Part shown: piece by piece, positions 7,972-16,966 of the stretch
Numbering within the stretch: the first letter of the stretch is position 1
How the letters are laid out: each line of letters starts with the position of its first letter
Notes under the pieces: model-generated
The model's database searches: none
The model's input: the letters and a program-made list of their open reading frames with translations, nothing else
Told to the model about the DNA's origin: nothing
Position numbers and translations under genes: made by a program
Source: Bacteroidales bacterium
GTDB lineage: Bacteria > Bacteroidota > Bacteroidia > Bacteroidales > GCA-2748055
DNA: 34,505 nucleotides
NCBI GenBank assembly: GCA_029938715.1
Contig: JAOZUK010000005.1
Location: forward strand, 1-34,505
Direction of reading: 5' to 3'

Positions 7972-10944
7972 ATGATCAAATCTTCCATCCTTCATATTAT
8001 CCTTCTTTTTACAGTAGCATTCATTTTATCAAGCGATAACCTGAAGGCTCAGACCCATAGAATTCTTCCTCTGGGAAACTCCATAACTGAAGGTATGGGG
8101 GAAGAATATATTCCTGAATCTCAGCGCATCTCCTATCGCAAGGCCCTTTTTGATAATCTGACGGGCGGGGGTTATAATTTTGATTTTGTGGGTCATAGAA
8201 ATGCAGGGTATGAATCCCTTTCCGATGCCGATCATGGAGGAATCCCGGGTACCAGGGCACAGTATGTGGCTCGGTTGTTACAGGATGGATATGATGAGAG
8301 GTGGAATACCCAGGTAACACCCGGGGGGGAGCCTTACCTGGATGTTTATCCGGCCGATATTATCCTGCTGCATATAGGAACCAACGACATCACCCATGCA
8401 GAAGGTTCAAGTGCTGTTGATATGGACAACATTCTGGACATCATAGATGCCTGGGAGCTTTCCAGCGGAACGAAAGTAGTGGTATTTGTAGCCCGCATTA
8501 TTCAGAGAACCGACAACGCTTCCAACAGTTTAACAACCACACAGCTCAATGACAATGTGGCTTCCATGATTGCAGGAAGAGGGGATCCCAATATTATCAT
8601 GGTGAATCTGGAAACAGGGGCAGGTATAAATTATAATACCGAATTGCTTGCCGATGGGGTACATCCTGCTCCATCTGCCTACGATAAAATGGGACAGAAA
8701 TGGTACTCCAGTCTAAATACGTACCTTAGTGCAATCCCTGCTCCACCCGGTGGGCTATCCCTTGGAGGTGAAACGGGTAGTTCTATACAATTGTCATGGG
8801 CCGACAACTCTAACAACGAAACCGGATTTGAAATAGAGCGATCAACCACTTCATCAGAAAGCAGCTTTACCCTGATCCATACAACAGGGTCAGGGACCAC
8901 CTCATACACCGATACTGGTCTGGAAGAAAACACCCGGTACTATTATCGGGTGAGGGCAATCAATGCTGTGGGTCCTTCCCTATACACTCAAATTGAAAGC
9001 GCTTTTACCTCCTTAGCCCCCACTGCCCCCACCGGATTGCTGGCAACACCTGTGAATGAGGCAACCATTGGCCTTAGCTGGTCAGATAATACAGCTTCAG
9101 AAACAGGATATATCATTGAGCGTTCAGCGCTTTCAGGTATGGGGTTCTCATTGATTTATACCACTTCAGCCAATGTCACCTCTTATGATGATTTGGGACT
9201 TGATGAAGGCACTGAATACTTCTACAGGGTACGCGCCACCAATGGAGTGGTTGAATCGGAAGATAGCAATGAGGCCAGCGCAACCACCAACCTGCTTCCC
9301 CCCACAGGAATGAAGGCCAGTGTGGTGAATGAAGGCATGATCAGCCTTACCTGGAGTGATCAATCGAATCTTGAAACTGGTTACATAATTGAACGGTCCG
9401 AAACTTCTGGATCGGGCTTTTCAGAGGTCCACACCACCGCTGCAAATGCCACCTCTTATACCGATAGCGGTCTCGCCGATGGAAGGAAGTATGTCTACCG
9501 TGTGAGGGCCACCAATGGTCAGACAGTTTCATCTTATAGCAATGAATCGGATGCATCCACTGTACTGGCTGCCCCCTCCCAATTATCAGCTACTGCTTTA
9601 GATGAGGCAACCATCATCCTCACATGGGCAGATAATTCGGTCAGTGAAACAGGATACATTATTGAGCGTTCGCTAACTTCAGGATCAGGATATGGGGTAA
9701 TCGATGTGATCCCACCAAACTCAACCTCTTATACAGATAGTGGTTTCAATGAGGGCGATCAATTCTTCTACCTCATAAGGGCGACCAATGGGGTGACACA
9801 TTCCGAACCCAGCAATGAGGCGAATTCAACCACAATACTTGCCACGCCTGTCGGGCTAGAGGCTACCGGAGTGGACAAAGCGTCCATCAACCTGATGTGG
9901 TCAGATAATTCAGAAACTGAAACCGGATTTATTGTTGAACGGTCGGAGAGCCCAGGTGCCGGTTATACAGAAATACATACCACTGCCGCCAATGAGACTT
10001 TCTATTCAGATAAAGGGCTCGCAGATGGAACACAGTACTACTACAGGGTCAGGGCCACCAACGGGGAAGTTTTTTCTGCCTATAGCAATGAGTCAGGTGC
10101 AATTACCAATCTGTCGGTCCCCACTGGTATGTCAGCCAGTGCCATAGATGAAGCGAGTATCAACCTGGCGTGGACCGATCACTCGGTTAGTGAAGAGGGA
10201 TACATCATTGAGCGATCGGGAAGCTCCGAGGCAGGCTTTACAGTGATCGGGACTACCTCAGCAAATGCAGTAGAATATAGAGATACTGACCTCAGAGATG
10301 GCTTCCAATACTTCTACCGGGTGCGGGCGACCAATGTTACGGGAAGTTCGGCTTACAGCAATGAGTCAGATGCAATCACTATCCTTGCTGCTCCAACAGG
10401 ATTATCAGCCATATTGTTAGACAAAGCTTCAGTAAAACTTACATGGACCGACAATTCAGCCAGTGAAACAGGATACATCATTGAGCAATCTGAAAGTTCC
10501 GGAACAGGTTTTGCTGAAATCGATGTTGCATTAGCAAATTCTAATTCCTATACGGATGATGGAATCAAAGAGGGAGAATATTTCTTCTATCGGGTCCGCG
10601 CCACCAACCAGATAGCTATTTCTGCATATAGCAATGAGGCCGGCTTCCTCCCGAATATGGAATTGACAGACTCACTGTTTTCATTTTATCCAAATCCCAG
10701 CAGTGGAAATATTACCATGATTATCAGAAGAGGAGAAGAGAATGACGCCACTTCCTATGTGCGGCTTGCAGATCTTTCAGGCAAGGTTCATTTTATTGAG
10801 GAGATAGAGATGACAAACGGTATGCAGGTACAGATGTATGAAATAGAACTCCCACCGACAATCTCCAGTGGAACCTATTTACTTTCAGTGATCACGGGCA
10901 ACAGCTCCGCTTCTGAGAAATTTATACTGGTCAGAAACGAATAG
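7972..10944 (+). CDS. Secreted SGNH hydrolase with seven FN3 domains and T9SS sorting domain
   Basis: The 990-residue protein begins with a signal peptide (1-26, ending DNLKA). An SGNH/GDSL hydrolase domain (about 29-253) follows: nucleophile Ser37 in PLGNSIT, the HGGIPG block (88-93), GTND with oxyanion Asn138, and the DGVHP block with Asp228 and His231. This fold cleaves ester bonds, and related domains deacetylate polysaccharides; the substrate is unknown. Seven FN3 domains of about 90 residues follow (255-893), each with the core W-(A/S/T)D-x-S and ETGY-x-IERS. The C-terminal domain (896-990, YPNP at 906-909) is a type A T9SS sorting signal, implying export across the outer membrane and surface attachment or release. 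The N-terminal 250 residues are closely related to the giant protein at 16963-24870. It ends four bases from the convergent ATP-grasp gene. Confidence 0.9.
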   Translation: MIKSSILHIILLFTVAFILSSDNLKAQTHRILPLGNSITEGMGEEYIPESQRISYRKALFDNLTGGGYNFDFVGHRNAGYESLSDADHGGIPGTRAQYVARLLQDGYDERWNTQVTPGGEPYLDVYPADIILLHIGTNDITHAEGSSAVDMDNILDIIDAWELSSGTKVVVFVARIIQRTDNASNSLTTTQLNDNVASMIAGRGDPNIIMVNLETGAGINYNTELLADGVHPAPSAYDKMGQKWYSSLNTYLSAIPAPPGGLSLGGETGSSIQLSWADNSNNETGFEIERSTTSSESSFTLIHTTGSGTTSYTDTGLEENTRYYYRVRAINAVGPSLYTQIESAFTSLAPTAPTGLLATPVNEATIGLSWSDNTASETGYIIERSALSGMGFSLIYTTSANVTSYDDLGLDEGTEYFYRVRATNGVVESEDSNEASATTNLLPPTGMKASVVNEGMISLTWSDQSNLETGYIIERSETSGSGFSEVHTTAANATSYTDSGLADGRKYVYRVRATNGQTVSSYSNESDASTVLAAPSQLSATALDEATIILTWADNSVSETGYIIERSLTSGSGYGVIDVIPPNSTSYTDSGFNEGDQFFYLIRATNGVTHSEPSNEANSTTILATPVGLEATGVDKASINLMWSDNSETETGFIVERSESPGAGYTEIHTTAANETFYSDKGLADGTQYYYRVRATNGEVFSAYSNESGAITNLSVPTGMSASAIDEASINLAWTDHSVSEEGYIIERSGSSEAGFTVIGTTSANAVEYRDTDLRDGFQYFYRVRATNVTGSSAYSNESDAITILAAPTGLSAILLDKASVKLTWTDNSASETGYIIEQSESSGTGFAEIDVALANSNSYTDDGIKEGEYFFYRVRATNQIAISAYSNEAGFLPNMELTDSLFSFYPNPSSGNITMIIRRGEENDATSYVRLADLSGKVHFIEEIEMTNGMQVQMYEIELPPTISSGTYLLSVITGNSSASEKFILVRNE
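8734..10650 (+). repeat. Array of seven FN3-coding repeats
   Basis: Seven in-frame units of about 270 bases each encode FN3 domains. Recurrent stretches such as the codons for GYIIERS and for YRVRATNG are nearly identical between units, indicating growth by internal duplication. The first unit (8734 to about 9010) is the most divergent; units 2 to 7 are more alike. Confidence 0.85.
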
Positions 10945-10948
10945 CCCT

Positions 10949-11992
10949 CTAAGACAGATTTTTACGGTATTCAGTTGCCAGGTCTTCGAATGAAGTCTTC
11001 ATTCCTCCATATAAAACCTGGTAAGCGTGAAGAGTTGTAATGTTATTTCCTTCTATTACAATTGGGCCATCCGGGGTAATCCCGATATCCCAACCTATCA
11101 TAAAAAATTGTTGAAACAATTGATGAAGAGATTTCACCATTTCAATGGACTCCTTATAGTAAGGTATTTGATACTCCTTGAAAACGGTTTTGGTCTGAGG
11201 ATGTTTGCCCATACTGGTTTGACTGGAAAAATTTTCATGGGTATTTGCATACTCCATCAATACTCCATTATCCCTATGGAAACCAACTATAATATTGCCA
11301 CTCAGGCTATTATCTACATAACTATCGTTGATCCCCATCCTTAAATAACCCTGGTAATAATGAAAAGTCCGCCCGGTCCTTATGGTAAGCAAACGCAGGG
11401 TATTGATACAGGATGGATTCAGGATCTTCATATCATCATGCTGCAATATGCGATCCTGGATCAGATATCTCTGCTTTCCCAGATAGTGCAAAAAATCGGA
11501 AACTGAGATCTCCTTTTTATTGAGAAAAAGGCGTTTCTCTTTAACCTCCACCTGGAAGATCATTCTACCCCCAAATCCGTTAACAGCTTTACAAAATCCA
11601 TCAAAATTGTGCTGCATGAATTCATCACTGGAAATATATCGGTTGGATTCCATTTTCTGGATACCAGTCTGATCAATTAGAAATAAATTATTTGGCGACC
11701 TGAAGCCATTACCTTCCAGCGCTTTATAGAAATAGTACTTATCCTCCAGTATGGGGAAATACTCAGGGGAGTTCAACTCTTTTTCAATTCTCTTAAAGAG
11801 TGATGATTTCACATAATCGGACGGCTGCCTCCCTTTAAGAAACAGCTCGTAATCGAGATAATAGTTTAACTGACCCCTGTTAGAAACTACCCAGACTAAA
11901 ATTTCCAGGAATATGATCAGATAAGGCTTGTGTGCCGAATTCGGTATGGACCGAATACGAGCTACAGCGTTTTGTATTTTCTTGGGTATCAT
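10949..11992 (-). CDS. Sugar-transfer-associated ATP-grasp protein
   Basis: The 347-residue protein resembles the sugar-transfer-associated ATP-grasp family (PF14397), usually found in polysaccharide clusters and thought to join a carboxyl group to an amine or hydroxyl using ATP; the exact reaction is unknown. Supporting features are a central nucleotide-binding part with DGFCKAVNGFGGRMIF (about 131-146), LIQDRILQH (177-185) and NPSCINTLRLLTIRTG (192-207), and the C-terminal metal-binding part WDIGITPDGPIVIEGNN with Asp302, Glu314 and Asn316. No signal peptide is seen; the N-terminus has a hydrophobic stretch (23-36) that may contact the membrane. It lies 18 bases after the acyltransferase gene on the same strand, so the two are probably co-transcribed. 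Confidence 0.75.
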   Translation of the reverse strand: MIPKKIQNAVARIRSIPNSAHKPYLIIFLEILVWVVSNRGQLNYYLDYELFLKGRQPSDYVKSSLFKRIEKELNSPEYFPILEDKYYFYKALEGNGFRSPNNLFLIDQTGIQKMESNRYISSDEFMQHNFDGFCKAVNGFGGRMIFQVEVKEKRLFLNKKEISVSDFLHYLGKQRYLIQDRILQHDDMKILNPSCINTLRLLTIRTGRTFHYYQGYLRMGINDSYVDNSLSGNIIVGFHRDNGVLMEYANTHENFSSQTSMGKHPQTKTVFKEYQIPYYKESIEMVKSLHQLFQQFFMIGWDIGITPDGPIVIEGNNITTLHAYQVLYGGMKTSFEDLATEYRKNLS

Positions 11993-12010
11993 AAAAATAT
12001 TGAATTGGTA

Positions 12011-12685
12011 TCAGGCCCCCCAGGCAATGGATGTACGGATGATCTTTGCCGGGCTACCGGCCAGAATCACATGGCTTTCTGGAATAACCTTATTAATCAT
12101 TGAGTTTGCAGACAATACAACCATATCCCCAAGCTGAGTCCCTTTCTGTACCAGGCAGTGGTTCCCTATCCAGCAATTGTTCCCAAACTTTATTTTTTTA
12201 TCGGGATTGAGATGATTTGAATCGGAATCAAATACCTTATGAAAGTCCGTATCAATAATCTGAGTATCCCATGCGATTCGACAATCTGCTCCAAACTCAA
12301 TGGATTTGTAACAGACAATTACGCTTCCCGAAGAGATTCTGAAATTATTTCCAAGTATTAATGTGGCGTTATCACCTACAATGATTTTAGCTCCATATTT
12401 GATTACTGCATACCCCTCAAAAATAACCCTTCCCGAGTTTTCCCATACCGGACGATTGTGTTTCATATCATAGATCCCAATCTCCTCGGTTCCAATTCGG
12501 ATCATCCCAGGCCGCCTGATCCCAAAAATCTGAATGGAACCTTTAACTCGCTTCAATTTGGTATTTCTACTAAGAAAAACAGGTAAACGGAGGGCCTCCC
12601 TAAAAGGCAGGTAATATAAATTGAAATAGATGGTCTTCCAATTAAAGTATATAAGAAAACATCTGAGAATTTCTGAGAATCTCAT
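12011..12685 (-). CDS. Left-handed beta-helix (hexapeptide repeat) acyltransferase
   Basis: The protein has 224 residues. From about residue 70 it shows imperfect hexapeptide repeats of the [LIV]-G-x4 type, e.g. IVGDNATLILGNNF, IGNHCLVQKGTQLGD and the closing HVILAGSPAKIIR, the hallmark of trimeric left-handed beta-helix acetyltransferases such as WbbJ/VatD relatives. Position-specific His residues such as HK in TDFHKVF could be catalytic. Such enzymes in polysaccharide loci usually O-acetylate sugars using acetyl-CoA. The N-terminal 60 residues are hydrophobic and aromatic (LYYLPFREALRLPVFLSR), a segment common in this group. It is followed after 18 bases by the ATP-grasp gene. The acceptor sugar cannot be predicted. 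Confidence 0.82.
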   Translation of the reverse strand: MRFSEILRCFLIYFNWKTIYFNLYYLPFREALRLPVFLSRNTKLKRVKGSIQIFGIRRPGMIRIGTEEIGIYDMKHNRPVWENSGRVIFEGYAVIKYGAKIIVGDNATLILGNNFRISSGSVIVCYKSIEFGADCRIAWDTQIIDTDFHKVFDSDSNHLNPDKKIKFGNNCWIGNHCLVQKGTQLGDMVVLSANSMINKVIPESHVILAGSPAKIIRTSIAWGA

Positions 12686-12842
12686 TTCTACAAAAAAAAA
12701 TTATACTCACGCTCATTTATACTAAACTGTTATACTCATTTACATTAGGTTTTGTTTCATAACCTCTTGTCAATTCCCCCATTATTGGCCTTTATGAACT
12801 ATTTAGTAGATTCTGTCACCCATAGAGAAGTTGTTCCTCAAT

Positions 12843-14258
12843 TTATCCCGGGACAAACTGTTTAGCCAGGTTAACCAGGTAGAGATGTTCGGAGGCCCTG
12901 GTAAATGCAGTGTAGAGCCACCTGAGGTAGTCCATCGATAACATTTCATCTGTGAAAAAGCCCTGGTCCAGGAATACGGATTTCCATTGTCCCCCCTGCG
13001 CCTTGTGACAGGTAACCGCATAGGCAAACTTTACCTGTAGAGCATTATAATAGGGATCTGAAGCAATCTTATCAGAAACCTGCTTTCGGTTTACTGCATT
13101 TGGGTAGTCCTCAGCCACTGAATTATAGAGTGTTCTTTGCTGTTCATAGTTTAAGGAGGGGGCATCCAGATCGATCACATCCAGAAGTACCTTTACTTCC
13201 ATTTCCAGATCACCATGATCGGGCAAAACGATCCTGAGGTTGGAAAATCTGTGTCCATGCACTTCCTCTGATTGGAGTATTTTTTCTACCCGGACGATAT
13301 CTCCATTGGCAATAAAGTCAACCCGGTTCTCTTCATCCTTCCAGAAGTAATTATTCTTCACCACCATCAGGAGATCGCCGGGTGATATCTGCTCTTCCCT
13401 CCAGAGGATTTGGCTCCTGATCCCCTGGTTGAAACGGTTGGCCCTTTTATTGGACCTCGTAACCACAATGGTCTCTCCAGCTCCAAACTGATCGTAGCTC
13501 GCTCCGATGGCTTCCAACAGATCGGCCCCGTCTATCATAGTAACATCGCCAAATGAATCAAAGTCAAAATTGGGATATCCTTCAATGCTCTCTGTAATCA
13601 GGTTTCTGATGGAGGTGGCATTTCGAAGGATTCCCGAGTCCTGGGTCTGGCGAACCACATCGGTCATTTCTATCTCTTTCACCTGGTATCCAAAACTTTC
13701 CAGTCTGGAACGATTTAAGGCCGGACTAATCTCAAGTCCCACAGGAGGAAGCTGAGCCGTATCCCCTGCCAGGATCAACCTGCATTGGGAACCCAACTCG
13801 ACATAGTCTAGCAGATCCCTGAGAAGATCCCCTGAACCAAAGAATGAATCGGCAGAACGATCGCCAATCATGGACGCCTCATCCACAATAAAATAGGTGT
13901 GCTTATGCAGGTTGCGGTCCAACACAAACTCACCCAATCCGTCCCTGCCAGATTTCTGCCGGTAAATCTTCTTATGAATGGTCCATGCTGGCTGATGGGT
14001 ATAGGCACTAAGCACTTTAGCAGCACGACCTGTTGGAGCAAGCAGGACATACTTTTGCTTCAACGTTCCCAGTGTTTTCACCAGGCTGTTAATCAGCGTG
14101 GTTTTACCTGTCCCTGCATATCCCCTGATAAGCATTATTTCCGAATAATTATCAGAGGCCAGGAAATCGCCCAATTCTCCAATCAAATCTGACTGCCCGG
14201 CGGTAGGCTGAAACTCAAGATTTTCGAATAATTGCTGACTGATAAAATTACTTAGCAT
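12843..14258 (-). CDS. ATP-dependent RecD-like DNA helicase
   Basis: A 471-residue superfamily 1B helicase. Walker A is GYAGTGKTT with Lys52, Walker B is IVDEAS with Asp126/Glu127, an AGDTAQLPPVG motif III follows, and the C-terminal UvrD_C_2-like part has VTCHKAQGGQW and TAFTRASEHLYLV (motifs V and VI). It lacks the long N-terminal region of RecD2 and is closer to the short AAA_30/RecD-like proteins widespread in Bacteroidota, which are presumed to act in DNA repair or replication. The gene lies close to the DUF3822-rsmD pair, a neighbourhood I recall as recurring in Bacteroidales. It is probably a core gene, unlike the polysaccharide genes around it. Confidence 0.92.
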   Translation of the reverse strand: MLSNFISQQLFENLEFQPTAGQSDLIGELGDFLASDNYSEIMLIRGYAGTGKTTLINSLVKTLGTLKQKYVLLAPTGRAAKVLSAYTHQPAWTIHKKIYRQKSGRDGLGEFVLDRNLHKHTYFIVDEASMIGDRSADSFFGSGDLLRDLLDYVELGSQCRLILAGDTAQLPPVGLEISPALNRSRLESFGYQVKEIEMTDVVRQTQDSGILRNATSIRNLITESIEGYPNFDFDSFGDVTMIDGADLLEAIGASYDQFGAGETIVVTRSNKRANRFNQGIRSQILWREEQISPGDLLMVVKNNYFWKDEENRVDFIANGDIVRVEKILQSEEVHGHRFSNLRIVLPDHGDLEMEVKVLLDVIDLDAPSLNYEQQRTLYNSVAEDYPNAVNRKQVSDKIASDPYYNALQVKFAYAVTCHKAQGGQWKSVFLDQGFFTDEMLSMDYLRWLYTAFTRASEHLYLVNLAKQFVPG

Positions 14259-14269
14259 CCTTTTGAGTT

Positions 14270-14282
14270 AATGCGCAATTAA
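14270..14282 (+). repeat. 13-bp direct repeat, left copy, beside the methyltransferase gene
   Basis: The sequence AATGCGCAATTAA occurs here, just upstream of the helicase start codon, and again in the same orientation at 14880-14892. The two copies bracket the methyltransferase gene with 597 bases between them. The core TGCGCA is palindromic, so a regulator binding site is an alternative to an insertion footprint. Confidence 0.6.
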
Positions 14283-14303
14283 TAATGCATAACCAGGCAA
14301 AAT

Positions 14304-14831
14304 TTAGTCTTTCTCAGCGTATATTATGTAATGACGTTTGTGAAATAATCTCAATATCGACCTAAATCCTATTTTGTAACTCCATGCCGTCCACATCTCA
14401 GAATCTTTAATCGTCCATCCAGTGCGTTCCAGCAGAGCATCGAATTGCTTCTTTTCAAACTCATGGTAGTGACGATCCAGCTTTTCATCGGGCCAATATG
14501 CACTAGCAAACCATAATTTAAGTGGTACAGACGCGATCAGCTTACCGCTCGCCTCATTCAGTATATTAAATGGCGCGAACATATGCTCAAAAATTTCTAA
14601 TGCTATGATAAAATCATACTGATGCACCACATTATAATTAACATCTAAATCTTGCCCTGTCGTATTTTCTACATCAAACTCTTTTAACCGGGCTGTCAGT
14701 TTGTTCGGAACGCCAAGATCAAGGATGGCATCATCAGTGATATGCCTCCCGATAAACTTAATCGTCCTATCAATCCTTCTTTCGTCACTATTTCGCATAT
14801 TTTTCAAAAGCTCGTTATATTTATTTACCAC
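14304..14831 (-). CDS. Small class I SAM-dependent methyltransferase
   Basis: The 175-residue protein has a class I methyltransferase core: motif I is reduced to AILDLGVPN (about 34-42) instead of the usual DxGxGxG, an acidic motif II stretch is near TGQDLDVNY, and FIIALEIFEHMF (about 73-84) matches the motif IV region of the Methyltransf_11/23 type. After that comes KLIASVPLKLW and a HYHEFEKKQF stretch typical of this group. The substrate is unknown; relatives sit in polysaccharide or lipid loci. The start is uncertain: GTG at 14831 gives the length stated, and an ATG at 14798 would remove 11 residues. The gene is bracketed by 13-bp direct repeats. Confidence 0.78.
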   Translation of the reverse strand: MVNKYNELLKNMRNSDERRIDRTIKFIGRHITDDAILDLGVPNKLTARLKEFDVENTTGQDLDVNYNVVHQYDFIIALEIFEHMFAPFNILNEASGKLIASVPLKLWFASAYWPDEKLDRHYHEFEKKQFDALLERTGWTIKDSEMWTAWSYKIGFRSILRLFHKRHYIIYAEKD

Positions 14832-14879
14832 TCACGTAATTATTCATTCTATCGGAATTACTTTACCGGTATTCAAATC

Positions 14880-14892
14880 AATGCGCAATTAA
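14880..14892 (+). repeat. 13-bp direct repeat, right copy
   Basis: This is an exact second copy of AATGCGCAATTAA found at 14270-14282, in the same orientation, in the gap between the methyltransferase gene and the next plus-strand gene. The bases on either side of the two copies differ, so the match is limited to 13 bases. Confidence 0.6.
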
Positions 14893-14916
14893 AAATATTT
14901 AATTTATTTTTTTTGT

Positions 14917-14924
14917 TAAATTTG
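14917..14924 (+). promoter_or_regulatory. Candidate -7 promoter element for the gene at 14950
   Basis: TAAATTTG matches the Bacteroidota -7 consensus TAnnTTTG exactly and lies 25 bases before the ATG at 14950. The -33 position is only AT-rich, with no clear TTG at the right distance, so this is a partial match. It would drive the 14950-DUF3822-rsmD transcript. Confidence 0.4.
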
Positions 14925-14949
14925 TAAGCAAACGTATAAAGCATTCCCC

Positions 14950-15585
14950 ATGAGAAGAGCTATTCAAATTCTATTTGTTTTAATAATCATTGTATTAGGG
15001 TATCTGATTGTTGAAAGCATTATGGAGCCTATTCGGTTTTACCAGGATGTCGCACAAAGAGAGAATGCTACTAAAGACCGACTGATTGACATCAGGGAAG
15101 CTCAAAAGGCCTATAAAGATATTCATAAAATGTATACAAGCAGCTTTGATACCCTAATTGCATTTCTGGATACCGGTTCATTCGAAGTGATAAAAGCCAT
15201 TGGTGAAATACCTGAAGAGTGGTTGGAAGATATGGGATTTGAAAAAGCAAGGGTAAAGGCTCTGAAAGAGGGTGTCATCAGTCGTGAAACTACAAAAGTG
15301 CCTGTGATAGACTCGCTCTTTGGCGTGGGGTATGCAATAGACTCCCTTCGCTATGTGCCCTATACAGAGGATGTATTGTTCAAAATGGAAGCAGGAGAAA
15401 TCTTAACTACCTCCAACCTGACCGTACAGGTTGTGGAAGTATCCGTTTTATATGATTATCTACTCAACGGCATGGATCGGCAGCTTATTGTGAACTATAA
15501 AGATGAACGGATGAAAATGGTTGGTTTTGAGGGAGTGAAATTTGGATCTCTGGAAGAGGGAACCCTTACCGGAAACTGGGAATAG
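14950..15585 (+). CDS. Membrane-anchored conserved hypothetical protein
   Basis: The protein has 211 residues. One N-terminal transmembrane segment (about 6-23, rich in Ile, Leu and Val) follows a short basic start, so the remainder is probably anchored facing the periplasm. Residues 28-65 (FYQDVAQRENATKDRLIDIREAQ and onwards) are charged and could form a coiled coil. No catalytic motif is visible and I do not recognise a named domain. It sits 14 bases upstream of DUF3822 and probably shares its transcript with rsmD, a layout suggesting a Bacteroidota core function. Its role is unknown. Confidence 0.8.
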   Translation: MRRAIQILFVLIIIVLGYLIVESIMEPIRFYQDVAQRENATKDRLIDIREAQKAYKDIHKMYTSSFDTLIAFLDTGSFEVIKAIGEIPEEWLEDMGFEKARVKALKEGVISRETTKVPVIDSLFGVGYAIDSLRYVPYTEDVLFKMEAGEILTTSNLTVQVVEVSVLYDYLLNGMDRQLIVNYKDERMKMVGFEGVKFGSLEEGTLTGNWE

Positions 15586-15599
15586 TTTCTCTGACATAG

Positions 15600-16433
15600 A
15601 TGCAGGCAGATGGTATAATATCGAATACTATTTCTCAGGATATTAGACTGAAAGGCCATCAATCCATTCGTTTAGCTGCGGATGGATTTTCTATTTTAGT
15701 TTCAGACGCCAGTTACAAACCTGTTTTCCTCAAGCAGTTTACATTCGATTCTTCCATCCAGAAGGACCAGTTTCCTGCCCAGTGTGGCAGAATCCTGGAG
15801 GAATACCAGTTGCTCTCTTTTGAAGGAGAAACTGTTCTTATTATGGATACACTGGCAGTAACAGTCGTTCCGAAACAGTTCTTTAACGAATCCCAGAGTC
15901 GTGCCCTGCTCGAAAAGGCATGTAGCCTGAAAGATACCGACCAGGTGCATCATCGTTTTATTAAGGCCCGGAAAATTTTCCTGACTTATGCGGTTTCAAA
16001 GGAGATAGAAGCGCTGAAAGAGCGGTTCATCGGCGATGTGAAAATTATTCATGCTTCAGAGTGTCTGCTCTCATTAGCCGACCAGGTAAAGTCCAGCGAT
16101 CATCAACGTGGGGTAATGGTTGCCGATGTTCAGCCTTTTTCTCTGAATATTCTTGTAATTCAAGAAGATCAGATAAAGCTACTCAACAGTTATACACTGA
16201 CTGATCCAGCAGATTTCATCTATCATGCCCTGAATACCATGAACCAGTTAGGCCTCAACAGAGAATCCATTCCCATATATCTCTCTGGTATCATACATGA
16301 AGAACATGAACTATTTGGTCTCCTGGGGAAATATATTAGGCAGGTGACCACTACACCTTACTACCTGGAAGAGCTGACCAAAGTACAGATACTTCAGTAT
16401 ATGGTCGTATCAGAAGCAAGCAAGTGCGCATAA
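15600..16433 (+). CDS. DUF3822 family protein
   Basis: The 277-residue protein matches my knowledge of the Bacteroidota-specific DUF3822 family, whose fold is thought to resemble actin-like ATPases such as PilM. Features seen are an N-terminal beta-rich half (SIRLAADGFSILVSD, and later FEGETVLIMDTLAVTVVP), a middle HHRFIKARKIFLTYAVSKEI, and a second half with MVADVQPFSLNILVIQED and IPIYLSGIIHEEHELFGLL. No signal peptide or membrane span is present. Its last ten bases overlap rsmD, so translation of the two is probably coupled. The function is unknown. Confidence 0.8.
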   Translation: MQADGIISNTISQDIRLKGHQSIRLAADGFSILVSDASYKPVFLKQFTFDSSIQKDQFPAQCGRILEEYQLLSFEGETVLIMDTLAVTVVPKQFFNESQSRALLEKACSLKDTDQVHHRFIKARKIFLTYAVSKEIEALKERFIGDVKIIHASECLLSLADQVKSSDHQRGVMVADVQPFSLNILVIQEDQIKLLNSYTLTDPADFIYHALNTMNQLGLNRESIPIYLSGIIHEEHELFGLLGKYIRQVTTTPYYLEELTKVQILQYMVVSEASKCA

Positions 16434-16966
16434 TCAGCGGGATATACAGAGGCATACGGATTCGTCCTCCCAAGAGCTTCAAGGCCAGACCCACAACGGA
16501 CTTTGCCAAAGAGAACCTGTTTAATATTCTTATTCATTCTTATCAATTGGACGGAATGGAAGTTTTGGATCTATTTTCCGGAACCGGGAGCATCAGCTAT
16601 GAATTTGCTTCAAGAGGAGTAAAGTCGGTGGTTGCTCTTGAGATGGTGCAACCCCACTTCAAATTCATTCTGGATACATGTAGAAAAATGGAAATGGATC
16701 AGGTCACAGCCATCAGGGGAGATGCCTTCAGGTACCTTAAGAAACCTTATCAGTCCTTTGATATAATCTTTGCCGACCCCCCGTACGATCATCCCAGGCT
16801 TGCAGAACTTCCCGACCTGGTTATGTCAACAAAGATCCTGCATGATGAGGGTCTGTTTATTCTGGAGCATCCTTCGCAATATTCCTTTACAGCACACCCC
16901 CATTACTCTCAGCAAAGAAAGTACGGGGGTGTGAATTTTACCCTGTTTACTAAAAACGCCTCTTAG
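16424..16966 (+). CDS. rsmD: 16S rRNA (guanine(966)-N2)-methyltransferase
   Basis: RsmD methylates G966 of 16S rRNA. The 180-residue protein starts at a GTG that overlaps the DUF3822 gene and begins MRIISGIYRG, the normal family N-terminus, followed by RPTTDFAKENLFNIL (22-36). SAM motif I is DLFSGTGSI (49-57) and the catalytic motif is DPPYDHP (118-124, DPPY type). The length is normal. Its stop codon overlaps that of the convergent giant gene through a shared TTAG (16963-16966). Confidence 0.93.
   Translation: MRIISGIYRGIRIRPPKSFKARPTTDFAKENLFNILIHSYQLDGMEVLDLFSGTGSISYEFASRGVKSVVALEMVQPHFKFILDTCRKMEMDQVTAIRGDAFRYLKKPYQSFDIIFADPPYDHPRLAELPDLVMSTKILHDEGLFILEHPSQYSFTAHPHYSQQRKYGGVNFTLFTKNAS

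Noticed and set aside
11027-11344. Plus-strand open frame of 105 codons opposite the ATP-grasp gene
   Set aside because: The minus-strand frame carries the ATP-grasp motifs in full; this one has none.
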